Below the pieces are notes generated by a model. The model ran no database searches. It saw only the letters and a program-made list of their open reading frames with translations, and had not been told where the DNA came from. This document shows positions 23,843-31,169 of a stretch of DNA of 41,501 bases, in pieces; position 1 is the first letter of the stretch; each line of letters starts with the position of its first letter. The DNA is from Opitutus sp. GAS368 (lineage in GTDB: Bacteria; Verrucomicrobiota; Verrucomicrobiia; Opitutales; Opitutaceae), in contig CAMBRG010000017.1 in assembly GCA_945869845.1 (NCBI GenBank), positions 1 through 41,501 of the forward strand, in the 5' to 3' direction. A program made the translations under genes and the position numbers.

Positions 23843-24871
23843 TTACAAAAGCACCGCTCCTCGTGGGACCTGCTTTTCCCAATATTCCGCCTGACTCGCC
23901 TTGTTGACATACTGCAAGAACCGCAGTTTCCCCGGTTGGCTTTCATAGACTTTCGCATGAGCTTCGAAGGTTTTTCGAGCATACGCTTCCCACGCTGCTT
24001 TATCGTAGGTCACCGCTTCTAACCATCCCGCTTCCGCATTAAACCCCGCTTCCTTCAATGCCGTTTTTGTCCGCTCGAAGCTTTCACCCCGCACATTGAT
24101 GACTTCAGCCCAAATATGCTCGCAGCGATCCGCTCGAATCGCCTTCGCACAGTCTTCCGCAAAACGATCGTAGTCCGAATCACTTCCCAAGGGTAACGAC
24201 GGACATACCATTCCGAAAGTTCGATACCCACTATCTTGGAGCCACCATAACGACTCGATCCGTTTTGATACCTTAGGTGTCCCTTGTTCGTACGCCGCCG
24301 CTAGCCGATCATCGAGGTTTCCGGTCGACACCCCATAAATCATTCGACTCCGATACCCCGATAACGACTCAGCTATTTTCGGCAACAGGTTGGATTTCGA
24401 CAACAACCTGATTTCCCAATTCGTAAGCTCGAGAATGACCTTACAAATTTCGACGGTTTCACGAGCCAACTCCATGTTCGCCGCCACATCGACCAACGGA
24501 CTCGCATAGATCACTCGACGATCTTCTTCATTCAAAAATTTAGGTTCGCCGTTCCCTCTGGTTAGTTGCTCTTTCACGATTTCAACTGGATTTCGACGAC
24601 GGATTACGATTTTCGTATGATCCTCTGGATTCGCGATCCGATGAGGGTTCTTCCGCATGAGATCTTCCACATAGCAAAAGGAACAACTGTAACCGCAACT
24701 GCTTCCGGAAGATAAGGTTAGTCCATCGCATAACAACTTATGACTAAAGTTGCTTTTGAAATTTATCACACTTTTCGCCTCAACCCAGATGACCGGTTTT
24801 CCGTTCATCGTAGTCCGATTTACAAGGGCTGCTTCAACGCCCGAATTTTGATCTAGTTTTGAGTTTTGCAT
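23843..24871 (-). CDS. Radical SAM enzyme, SplB-like
   Basis: A 342-residue protein with the CxxxCxxC cluster CGYSCSFC (Cys59, Cys63, Cys66) that binds the [4Fe-4S] cluster cleaving S-adenosylmethionine. The following YVEDLMRKNP, VIYASPLVDVAANMELA and WEIRLLSKSNLLPKIAESL segments match the radical-SAM group related to spore photoproduct lyase and DNA-repair-photolyase-like proteins (COG1533 type). The substrate is unknown; a nucleic-acid or nucleotide target is inferred from that relationship. It is the first of the six co-oriented minus genes, 192 bp upstream of the AAA+ gene, and divergent from the second PcfJ-like gene. A small palindrome lies 14-30 bp upstream of its start. Confidence 0.8.
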   Translation of the reverse strand: MQNSKLDQNSGVEAALVNRTTMNGKPVIWVEAKSVINFKSNFSHKLLCDGLTLSSGSSCGYSCSFCYVEDLMRKNPHRIANPEDHTKIVIRRRNPVEIVKEQLTRGNGEPKFLNEEDRRVIYASPLVDVAANMELARETVEICKVILELTNWEIRLLSKSNLLPKIAESLSGYRSRMIYGVSTGNLDDRLAAAYEQGTPKVSKRIESLWWLQDSGYRTFGMVCPSLPLGSDSDYDRFAEDCAKAIRADRCEHIWAEVINVRGESFERTKTALKEAGFNAEAGWLEAVTYDKAAWEAYARKTFEAHAKVYESQPGKLRFLQYVNKASQAEYWEKQVPRGAVLL

Positions 24872-24884
24872 AGCGCCGATAGTA

Positions 24885-24901
24885 TCTCACGGCTAGTGAG
24901 A
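24885..24901. promoter_or_regulatory. Palindrome in the divergent intergenic region (possible operator)
   Basis: tctcac-ggcta-gtgaga is a perfect 6-bp inverted repeat with a 5-base centre, 14 bp upstream of the radical-SAM start and 183 bp upstream of the PcfJ-like start at 25084. A WYL regulator is encoded 1.7 kb away. Operator function is inference. Confidence 0.4.
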
Positions 24902-25083
24902 CATATCATTGGCTAGATCTTTATTTTCTTCTTTTTCCGGCCTCTAAGCCGCCTTTGCCATTAACGATCAGGCTGAGCCAACGATCGCGGAGGACTCATA
25001 AAAACGAGCCTGAAATTTTGGGTGTACCCCACTGCCTGTCCGTGTGCTTCAGACAAAATCGGTTCAAACTATTCGCTCCTTTT

Positions 25084-26523
25084 ATGAACTATTTTAGCCA
25101 TCGTCGCGACCGCTACCACCATCGCAATCCCCGGTTCTCCCGCGAGGGTGTGTTTTTTTCAAAAGTGGGGCGCGAGACCTTCGCCCTCACCGCGTGGCCG
25201 GATCTGGCTTCCTTTCGTCATAGCGGTTGGCAAGGGTCGACTTGGGAGCCAGACCGCCAGGCCGGTAATCGAGTTTACGCGGCCTTTCACGTCGCTAAAC
25301 CTAGCTATCACTTCTGGGCAGATACGCTGTGCGAAGCTGCAACCGGTCAGGTCGTGATTCCATCGTTCTTAACTACGGGTGAAGCCCGCGCCACTGAATC
25401 TGAACTCGCCGCGCAAGCTGCCAGCCACGTGCATACCCAGTGGCAGCATTTCATTGCGACGATTCCGCCCGCCTTGTACGCGACCGCCTTTCCTTTCCTC
25501 CATAACCGCCTTGCGGTGCTGCGCCTGCTTGCAGTGTGCCCTGAGGCCAAAACTTTGGCGGATGAAAACCCAAGTGTGTTTTTCGAGCTGTGCTGCCACT
25601 TTGACCGCTCGATCAGTCCGAAAGCCCTCCGTCCTCAAATCCTCGAAATGCTACGTGGTCCACAAAGCGATATCCTCGCTGTTCGCGGATTGCCGAACTC
25701 AGAATCGGCGCGCCGGCTCTTTCGCAAACTGCCGAAAGCCCATATTTGTTCGCCACATCTGCTCAATCTCGGCCGAGCGCTTGCGGACAAAGCCATTGGA
25801 AAATGGCTTCCGCACATCACCCCTCCTTCTAGCCATATCGCCCACTTGTTGAGCGACTCGAGTCTTTGGACCTACCTTACCCCGCAACTAACGACCGATC
25901 TAGTCAAACCCTGCGGCTACGAGGAAGACCCGGAAGTCGCCGAAATTTTCCAACGCTTCGCAATTCGTGATGCCCTGAAGCAACTTCGCTGGTTTGATCG
26001 TCAGGTCCGCCGCGGGCTCGCCGCGCGTCGTCGTTTTCGCACCTCCAAAGAACTTGCGAGCCTCCCCGACCTGCCAGAACAGCTGTGCGGTTTGGCGATC
26101 CCTATTCGCACCAAACCCGCGCCTTTTCGGAAGCCTTTTCCAGCTGCACCAATTCCGGGTACCGAAGAGGTGGTGCCCATCACTTCTTACGAGGAACTAT
26201 TGGCCGAGGGCGCGAGCCAGAAAAACTGTGCAGGTGCACCCTACCACGTCCTCTTGCTTAAGGAGCGCAAAGCGTACTTTTATCGCGTCCTGGAGCTTAA
26301 CGGCCTCGAACGGTGCACGGCGATGATTGAGCGTCGTTCGGTAATAGGCAAAAAGCTAAGTTGGGTAATCACGGAACTACGGGCTTATTCGGGCGCAATT
26401 CCTCGCCGCTCGACCCTTCAGAGGGTCGCGAACGCTCTAGGCTTGCCGGCTCGGCCCGACTGGTTTCCTCAGGGCGCGTGGTTTTGCGAAGATGAAAATT
26501 ATGTGTGCGTTCCACGAAAATAA
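25084..26523 (+). CDS. PcfJ-like protein (second of two in the island)
   Basis: A 479-residue soluble protein. The N-terminus is rich in His/Arg (MNYFSHRRDRYHHRNPRFSR). The C-terminal 120 residues show the PcfJ pattern more clearly than the first copy: PITSYEELLAEGASQKNCAGAPYHVLL, then RKAYFYRVLELNGLERCTAMIER, then SWVITELRAYSGAIP, ending with a helix (TLQRVANAL). The canonical HCV motif is NCAG here. An earlier in-frame ATG at 24955 gives 43 unlikely residues. The gene is divergent from the six-gene minus cluster and convergent with the WYL regulator, with a hairpin between. Function unknown; whether the two PcfJ-like proteins work together is open. Confidence 0.7.
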   Translation: MNYFSHRRDRYHHRNPRFSREGVFFSKVGRETFALTAWPDLASFRHSGWQGSTWEPDRQAGNRVYAAFHVAKPSYHFWADTLCEAATGQVVIPSFLTTGEARATESELAAQAASHVHTQWQHFIATIPPALYATAFPFLHNRLAVLRLLAVCPEAKTLADENPSVFFELCCHFDRSISPKALRPQILEMLRGPQSDILAVRGLPNSESARRLFRKLPKAHICSPHLLNLGRALADKAIGKWLPHITPPSSHIAHLLSDSSLWTYLTPQLTTDLVKPCGYEEDPEVAEIFQRFAIRDALKQLRWFDRQVRRGLAARRRFRTSKELASLPDLPEQLCGLAIPIRTKPAPFRKPFPAAPIPGTEEVVPITSYEELLAEGASQKNCAGAPYHVLLLKERKAYFYRVLELNGLERCTAMIERRSVIGKKLSWVITELRAYSGAIPRRSTLQRVANALGLPARPDWFPQGAWFCEDENYVCVPRK

Positions 26524-26539
26524 TCCGTCATCCCCCTTG

Positions 26540-26563
26540 AGTCTGACTCCGTTGGGTCAGACT
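26540..26563. terminator. Hairpin between convergent genes
   Basis: agtctgac (26540-26547) and gtcagact (26556-26563) pair perfectly around an 8-base loop; flanking atccc/gggat can extend it. It lies between the PcfJ-like stop and the convergent WYL stop. T-runs are weak, so a bidirectional terminator is probable but not certain. Confidence 0.6.
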
Positions 26564-26580
26564 GGGATGGCCTGTTCGTT

Positions 26581-27615
26581 CTATTTATTTTTTGCCATGC
26601 TTTTCTTACCCTCAGCCGCAATCACAACACGCAACTCAGCTGGCTTGAGGACCTCGATATCCCCGCCAAATCCCAGAATCCAGCGCGTGACATCATTCAG
26701 GTCACTCAAAGCAAAGGTCACCTTAACCGCTCCTCCGGGGAGTGATGTCACGTGCTGTGTGTCGTGCCAGTGACGCTCGGTCACGTGGTGGCTGCCTTCA
26801 GCGCTGATCTCCAACTCGACAATCGTTTCACCTTTTCCCGTCCAGACGCCGAACGCAGTACCGAGGTGCTTAACCGGATCAAACCCGATGGGTCGTTCAA
26901 ACTTGGTCCCCGGAGTGAGAGGATTCCTCATGCGGGCGAGGACATACGTTCGCACCTCTTTCTTCTCAACGTCTAGAGCCACCAATATCCATCGGCTTTC
27001 AACACAGGCGAGGTGGTAGGGGTGAAGTCGGCGCTCGGTAAAAGCCGGTCGACCTTTGGCCTGATACTCGACGTGCAAGTCCTGATGATTCAGCAGCGCG
27101 CGACGCACCGCATTAAAGAGCTTCTGGTCTCGCACGATTCCAGCTCCCGGAGTTCTTACCGAAAAATAAACATCAAGCGATTCGCTTTGAAGATCTTCCC
27201 CGTCGATCAGCAGTCCACCGGTGATTTTTTGAAAAGCCGATGTCAGCTCCTCTCCGAAGCCCATGCCGGAAAAAACATTCAAGGTCTTGCTGGCGACCAC
27301 GAGAGCCACGCGCTCTTCGTAACTCAAATTGTGGCCGAGCGGAAAGTTCAGCACCTCATGGGTATAGACAAAACTCTTGTCCGTATAGTCGTACTCAATG
27401 GGCAAGTCCAAGGTATCGCGCATGTAGTTCACATCGCGCTGAATGGTCTTCGGGCTCATCCCGCATATTTCGCCAAGAATGCGGCAATTCACTCGGTCCC
27501 CGTTTCGATACGAACGGTTAAGGTAATCGTGAATCTTCAGAAGTCGGGGCACCTGGGGCTTCCCTATTTTTTTTCGGGCGGTAGGGGCGGACCGTTTGGC
27601 AGTTTTCTTTTGCAT
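26581..27615 (-). CDS. WYL-domain transcription regulator
   Basis: A 344-residue regulator. After a basic N-terminal tail, a winged helix-turn-helix of the DeoR type spans about residues 25-90 (RLLKIHDYLNRSYRNGDRVN, then SPKTIQRDVNYMRDTL). The WYL domain follows, with HLACVESRWILVALDVEKK and RTYVLARM matching the ligand-binding WYL core; a C-terminal WCX-like segment completes it. WYL proteins sense nucleic acids or nucleotides and commonly regulate phage-defence loci (for example BrxR/CapW; established knowledge). Its place inside this nuclease-rich island supports it as the local regulator. It is divergent from the OGG-fold-like gene with 67 bp between starts, a likely autoregulated promoter. 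Confidence 0.9.
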   Translation of the reverse strand: MQKKTAKRSAPTARKKIGKPQVPRLLKIHDYLNRSYRNGDRVNCRILGEICGMSPKTIQRDVNYMRDTLDLPIEYDYTDKSFVYTHEVLNFPLGHNLSYEERVALVVASKTLNVFSGMGFGEELTSAFQKITGGLLIDGEDLQSESLDVYFSVRTPGAGIVRDQKLFNAVRRALLNHQDLHVEYQAKGRPAFTERRLHPYHLACVESRWILVALDVEKKEVRTYVLARMRNPLTPGTKFERPIGFDPVKHLGTAFGVWTGKGETIVELEISAEGSHHVTERHWHDTQHVTSLPGGAVKVTFALSDLNDVTRWILGFGGDIEVLKPAELRVVIAAEGKKSMAKNK

Positions 27616-27682
27616 CGAAGAAGGCTAATTTTGGTACACGGCCATCGTTTGGGGGTCTGAGTACTTTAGGGTTGTAACCACT

Positions 27683-28312
27683 ATGCCTTACCTTTGTCAC
27701 CCGCCTATCAAGCTTATGATTCAAGCCCTGCCGGTCACCGAACACTCGGTTGAAGTTGAAGCCGATTTCTGGCTCCCTTTTTTCGCCCACGCTCAACGCC
27801 TGCCCATTCACGAAGCGATCTTCGCCGGTAGACCCACGGTCCGCATTTCACGCTCTTGGCTGCGTTCGGAGAATTTAAATTCTGAAGTGCGCGCCGCGGC
27901 CACAATTTTGTGGGGCTACCCGAAGGGGGCTCGTGGCGCACGCCACTCCCACTGGCTCGCTAACCTAGCGCAAATCGCTGAAGCGGCTGATACTCGGGAT
28001 CTCTGCTGGGCCGACTATTACCAAAAACTACACGCAATTGGTGAACTCGGCATTCCGACTATATCTAAGCTCGCGTATTGTTTCTCACAAAAATTTCAGG
28101 GACATCCTGCCTTGATTTTAGATCAGCGAATCCTGGCCGTACTTTCTTCGGGTCGGTGGTCAGATTTAGTCGGGCTCCATAACATAAATTATGTCACCGC
28201 TAGTGCTCACTACGTTGATTATTTGGCGTTGTTAGCCGGGATTGCAGTCTTGGGTAGTTTCTCGAGCGAACAGCTAGAATTTTTCTTATTCACACACGGT
28301 AATAGCTTCTAG
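27683..28312 (+). CDS. Possible OGG-fold (8-oxoguanine glycosylase-like) protein
   Basis: A 209-residue protein (198 if started at the in-frame ATG 27716, MIQALPVTEH, which looks better). The second half reads LGIPTISKLAYCFSQKFQGHP, then LILDQRILAVLSSGRW, resembling the 'OGG fold' group in which S-K-x-x-Y-F and a conserved LDSRVA-type Asp follow the helix-hairpin-helix. DNA lyase/glycosylase activity is not proven: the catalytic lysine is not assignable here. Proteins of this group are seen in defence and mobile loci. It is divergent from the WYL gene and 35 bp ahead of the SIMPL gene. Assignment is from pattern recognition; moderate. Confidence 0.5.
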   Translation: MPYLCHPPIKLMIQALPVTEHSVEVEADFWLPFFAHAQRLPIHEAIFAGRPTVRISRSWLRSENLNSEVRAAATILWGYPKGARGARHSHWLANLAQIAEAADTRDLCWADYYQKLHAIGELGIPTISKLAYCFSQKFQGHPALILDQRILAVLSSGRWSDLVGLHNINYVTASAHYVDYLALLAGIAVLGSFSSEQLEFFLFTHGNSF

Positions 28313-28347
28313 TCTCCCTCTATCTACTTCCTCAACTTTTAACATTC

Positions 28348-29097
28348 ATGTCTAACCAATCTTCCTCCCTCCCATCACGCTACGGTATGATCGCCGGTCT
28401 ATTTCTCGCTGGCGGCATCTGCTTTGGCTCAATCGTTCTGGCTCGAACCTGGATTCATTTGAAAGAATCCGAAATCATCGAAGTTGCGGGCTCGACGCGT
28501 AAGAATGTGCGTTCCGACCTGGCGGTCTGGACCGCCAGGGTCAGCGTCGAAGACACGACCATTCAAGGCGCCTACGCCAAGCTGAAGGTCGACGTCGAGA
28601 AAGTGGATCAATTCCTAAAAGCTCGTAAACAGGTCAATGGTGGCTGGAGCCCTGTCGAAGTCGGCGAACTCACGGCCCCGCGGCACAAGCACGACGATGA
28701 AAACGCCCCGCAAAAGCGCATTGGGTACAGAGTAGCCCAATCCTTCAAGGTATCATCTACTGATGTCGACGGACTGCCGCGGTTGGCCAGGGATTGCACC
28801 GAGCTGCTTGATCAAGGTGTCGTGCTTATGAGCGAGAGCATCCAATACATCTACACCAAAGCGGGCGAAGCCAAAGTCGAGATGGCCGCGGAAGCGACGC
28901 GAGACGCCCGCGCTCGCGCTGAGCAAATCGCTAGCCAAGGCGGCCGTCAGGTCCGCGCCCTGCGAACCGCGAAGATGGGTATTGTTCAAATCAACCCCGT
29001 ATATTCAACGGCGACCTCGGACGGCGGAAATTCCGACGAATCCTCCCTCGAGAAAACGATCGTCGTTACGGTTTCAGCCAAATTTACCCTAAAATAA
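28348..29097 (+). CDS. SIMPL-domain (DUF541) envelope protein
   Basis: A 249-residue protein with one N-terminal membrane anchor (GMIAGLFLAGGICFGSIVLA), then a SIMPL domain: IIEVAGSTRKNVRSDLAVWTA, the central RVAQSFKVSSTDVDGLPRLA, and the end EKTIVVTVSAKFTLK. YggE and relatives bind porin/interleukin-kinase-type partners or protect against oxidative stress; here it is probably periplasm-facing. It follows the OGG-fold-like gene by 35 bp and could share its transcript, but may simply be the first host gene on the right side of the island. Confidence 0.85.
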   Translation: MSNQSSSLPSRYGMIAGLFLAGGICFGSIVLARTWIHLKESEIIEVAGSTRKNVRSDLAVWTARVSVEDTTIQGAYAKLKVDVEKVDQFLKARKQVNGGWSPVEVGELTAPRHKHDDENAPQKRIGYRVAQSFKVSSTDVDGLPRLARDCTELLDQGVVLMSESIQYIYTKAGEAKVEMAAEATRDARARAEQIASQGGRQVRALRTAKMGIVQINPVYSTATSDGGNSDESSLEKTIVVTVSAKFTLK

Positions 29098-29113
29098 ATG
29101 GGGCCGCCCTAGC

Positions 29114-29175
29114 CGACTTTGATCGAGGTGCGGCCCTGCATCGCAGGGTGGAAGTAGGAATCGAGCGCGAGCTGG
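29114..29175 (-). pseudogene. Fossil fragment of a DUF2779 gene
   Basis: 62 bases align without gaps to 19079-19140 inside the DUF2779 gene with 53 matches. Translated on the minus strand it gives QLALDSYFHPAMQGRTSIKV against QLALAHYFHPAMLGRTSIKV in the full gene (17 of 20). A stop follows after one more residue, and similarity fades on both sides. It is a relic of a related, not identical, gene at the island's right edge, 123 bp from the hisA stop codon. Confidence 0.8.
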
Positions 29176-29297
29176 TACTCCGCCACCCGGGTTGTAGCCC
29201 GTCCGGGCAGACCTGCCGGGGCGATTGGCCACGACTTTATTTTCCGACCTGCTGGAGTTTCCCTGCTGCGAACGATCGGTTCAGTTACGCCGCGCTG

Positions 29298-30023
29298 CTA
29301 GCGGGCGATTTCCAGCAGATCCGGCAATTCAACGCGTTTCTCGTAAAGCGCCTTGCCGACGATCACCCCGTCCAAGTTTGCGTATCGGCGCGAAAGCTCC
29401 GTCAGTTTTACCACATCCTCCCGCCGGCTGACGCCCCCGCTCGCGATCACGTTAAAATTTCCGGCGTTCAACATCGCTTCCTGCGCCGCGAAATTCGGCC
29501 CCGTCAACATTCCATCGGTGCCGATATCCGTGTAAATGATCGTGCGCACGCCGAGCCCGTCCATCCACTTCGCCATTTCCAGAGCCCCGGTGCCCGTCGT
29601 ATCGACCCAACCCTTCACCGCAACTTTCCCGTCCTTCGCGTCGATGCCCACCGCGATCTTCTCGCCGAACTGCTGCACCAACTCGCCGACGAAACGCTCG
29701 CTCTCCGCCGCCCGAGTGCCGATCACCACCCGGCTAACACCAAAACCCAACACCCGCTCCACGGTCTCACGCGAACGCATCCCGCCACCGAGTTCTACCT
29801 TCAAACCGGTCGCGACGATTCCTTGAACCGCCGCCAGGTTTTGCGGTTCGCCCGAGAACGCCCCGTCCAAATCGACCACGTGAACCCACGCGCTACCGGC
29901 CGCCTTGAACTCCGCCGCCACCCCAGCCGGCTGCTCGGCATACACCGTCTCCTGATCAGCCCGCCCTTGCAGTAACCGCACGGCCCGTCCGCCTCGGATG
30001 TCGATCGCAGGATAGATAGTCAT
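29298..30023 (-). CDS. hisA: Phosphoribosylformimino-AICAR ribotide isomerase HisA
   Basis: A 241-residue TIM-barrel enzyme of histidine biosynthesis (ProFAR to PRFAR). The start MTIYPAIDIRGGRAVRL carries the catalytic Asp8; VHVVDLDGAFSG, LGGGMRS, VVIGTRA, YTDIGTDGML and ASGGVS are the expected phosphate-binding and catalytic loops, in order and complete. No other his genes are adjacent. It is divergent from the M42 peptidase (49 bp between starts) and forms the right host boundary of the island. Confidence 0.97.
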   Translation of the reverse strand: MTIYPAIDIRGGRAVRLLQGRADQETVYAEQPAGVAAEFKAAGSAWVHVVDLDGAFSGEPQNLAAVQGIVATGLKVELGGGMRSRETVERVLGFGVSRVVIGTRAAESERFVGELVQQFGEKIAVGIDAKDGKVAVKGWVDTTGTGALEMAKWMDGLGVRTIIYTDIGTDGMLTGPNFAAQEAMLNAGNFNVIASGGVSRREDVVKLTELSRRYANLDGVIVGKALYEKRVELPDLLEIAR

Positions 30024-30072
30024 AAAAGAAAAACGCTTTGCTCCCCGGCCCCACGGTGCGAGATTAAATCTT

Positions 30073-31140
30073 ATGTCGAACTACCAAGTCCCCGCTTTTC
30101 TCGCCGATCTTCTGCACGCTCGATCACCCTCTGGTTACGAGGGAGAGGCCCAGGCGGTCTTTGATCGCTACGTAAAACCTGCCGCCGACACCTATGCGAA
30201 CGACGCGTTGGGCAACCGCATCGCTACCCTGAATCCCAAGGGCGATCCGGTGCTGATGCTTGCCGGCCACATGGACGAACTCGGACTCATCATCACTTAC
30301 GTCAACAAAGACGGTTTTATCTACTTCGACACAATCGGCGGCCACGATCGCACCGTGATTTCAGGCCGCCGGGTCATCATTCAAACGGCCTCCGGCCCCG
30401 TCAAAGGCGTCACCGGCAAGCGTGCAATTCACCTCATGAATGAAGCGGATCGGAAGAAAGTCCCGGAGATTCACGAAATCTGGATCGATATCGGGGCCCG
30501 GTCTAAAAAAGAGGCCCTTGAACGCATCGCGATCGGAGACGCCGCCACTTACGACCATGAGCTTGAACTGATCCACGGTAGCATCGGCACCGCTCGCGCC
30601 TTCGACAATAAAGTCGGCGCTTACGTCGTAGGTGAGACCCTCATCCGGCTGGCGAAAGCGAAGAAGAAAATTTTAGCCAAGGTCGTCAGCGTCGCGACCG
30701 CCCAGGAAGAAATCGGAGTCCGCGGGGCCACCACGGCCGCTTACGCGGTGAACCCGCACATCGCGCTCGCCGTCGACGTCGGCCACGCCACCGACCACCC
30801 CGATTGCGACAATCGCAAATACGGCGAGACCAAACTCGGCGGCGGCCCGATCATTTGCCGCGGCGCCAACATCAATCCCAAGATTTTCGCCCGCTTGGTC
30901 GCCGCCGCAAAGAAACTAAAAATCCCTTACCAGATTGAAGCTGACCCGCGACCGACGGGCACTGACGCCCGCGCAATTCAAATTGGCCGAGGCGGTGTCG
31001 CCACCGGCTTGGTCAGCATTCCGCTACGCTACATGCACACCCCAAGCGAAGTCGTGGATCTCGAAGATGTGGAGCGTTGCGTCCAGCTTTTCGTAGAATT
31101 CGCCCAGGGGCTCGAACAAGGCGATTACGCCCACTGGTAA
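30073..31140 (+). CDS. M42-family metallopeptidase
   Basis: A 355-residue cytoplasmic aminopeptidase of the M42 family (FrvX/PepA-TET type), with two metal ions. Visible: AGHMDELGLII (first metal His and Asp), ARAFDNKVGAYVVGETL (bridging Asp), the catalytic glutamate pair AQEEIGVRGATTAA, VDVGHATDHPD, and the C-terminal metal His in MHTPSEVVDLEDV. These form self-compartmentalised peptide-trimming particles (family knowledge). The length is standard. Convergent with clpX with 29 bp between stops. Confidence 0.93.
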   Translation: MSNYQVPAFLADLLHARSPSGYEGEAQAVFDRYVKPAADTYANDALGNRIATLNPKGDPVLMLAGHMDELGLIITYVNKDGFIYFDTIGGHDRTVISGRRVIIQTASGPVKGVTGKRAIHLMNEADRKKVPEIHEIWIDIGARSKKEALERIAIGDAATYDHELELIHGSIGTARAFDNKVGAYVVGETLIRLAKAKKKILAKVVSVATAQEEIGVRGATTAAYAVNPHIALAVDVGHATDHPDCDNRKYGETKLGGGPIICRGANINPKIFARLVAAAKKLKIPYQIEADPRPTGTDARAIQIGRGGVATGLVSIPLRYMHTPSEVVDLEDVERCVQLFVEFAQGLEQGDYAHW

Positions 31141-31169
31141 GCTTCAGAACGGCGCCAGGCTGCTGAGCC

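Noticed and set aside
12083-29297. Prophage or integrative element with its own integrase
   Set aside because: No integrase, phage structural or conjugation genes and no flanking attachment repeats were found; PcfJ similarity alone does not show conjugation.
29176-29297. GC-rich dyads between the DUF2779 fossil and hisA as a terminator
   Set aside because: Stems such as cggg/cccg are short and imperfect and no T-run follows.
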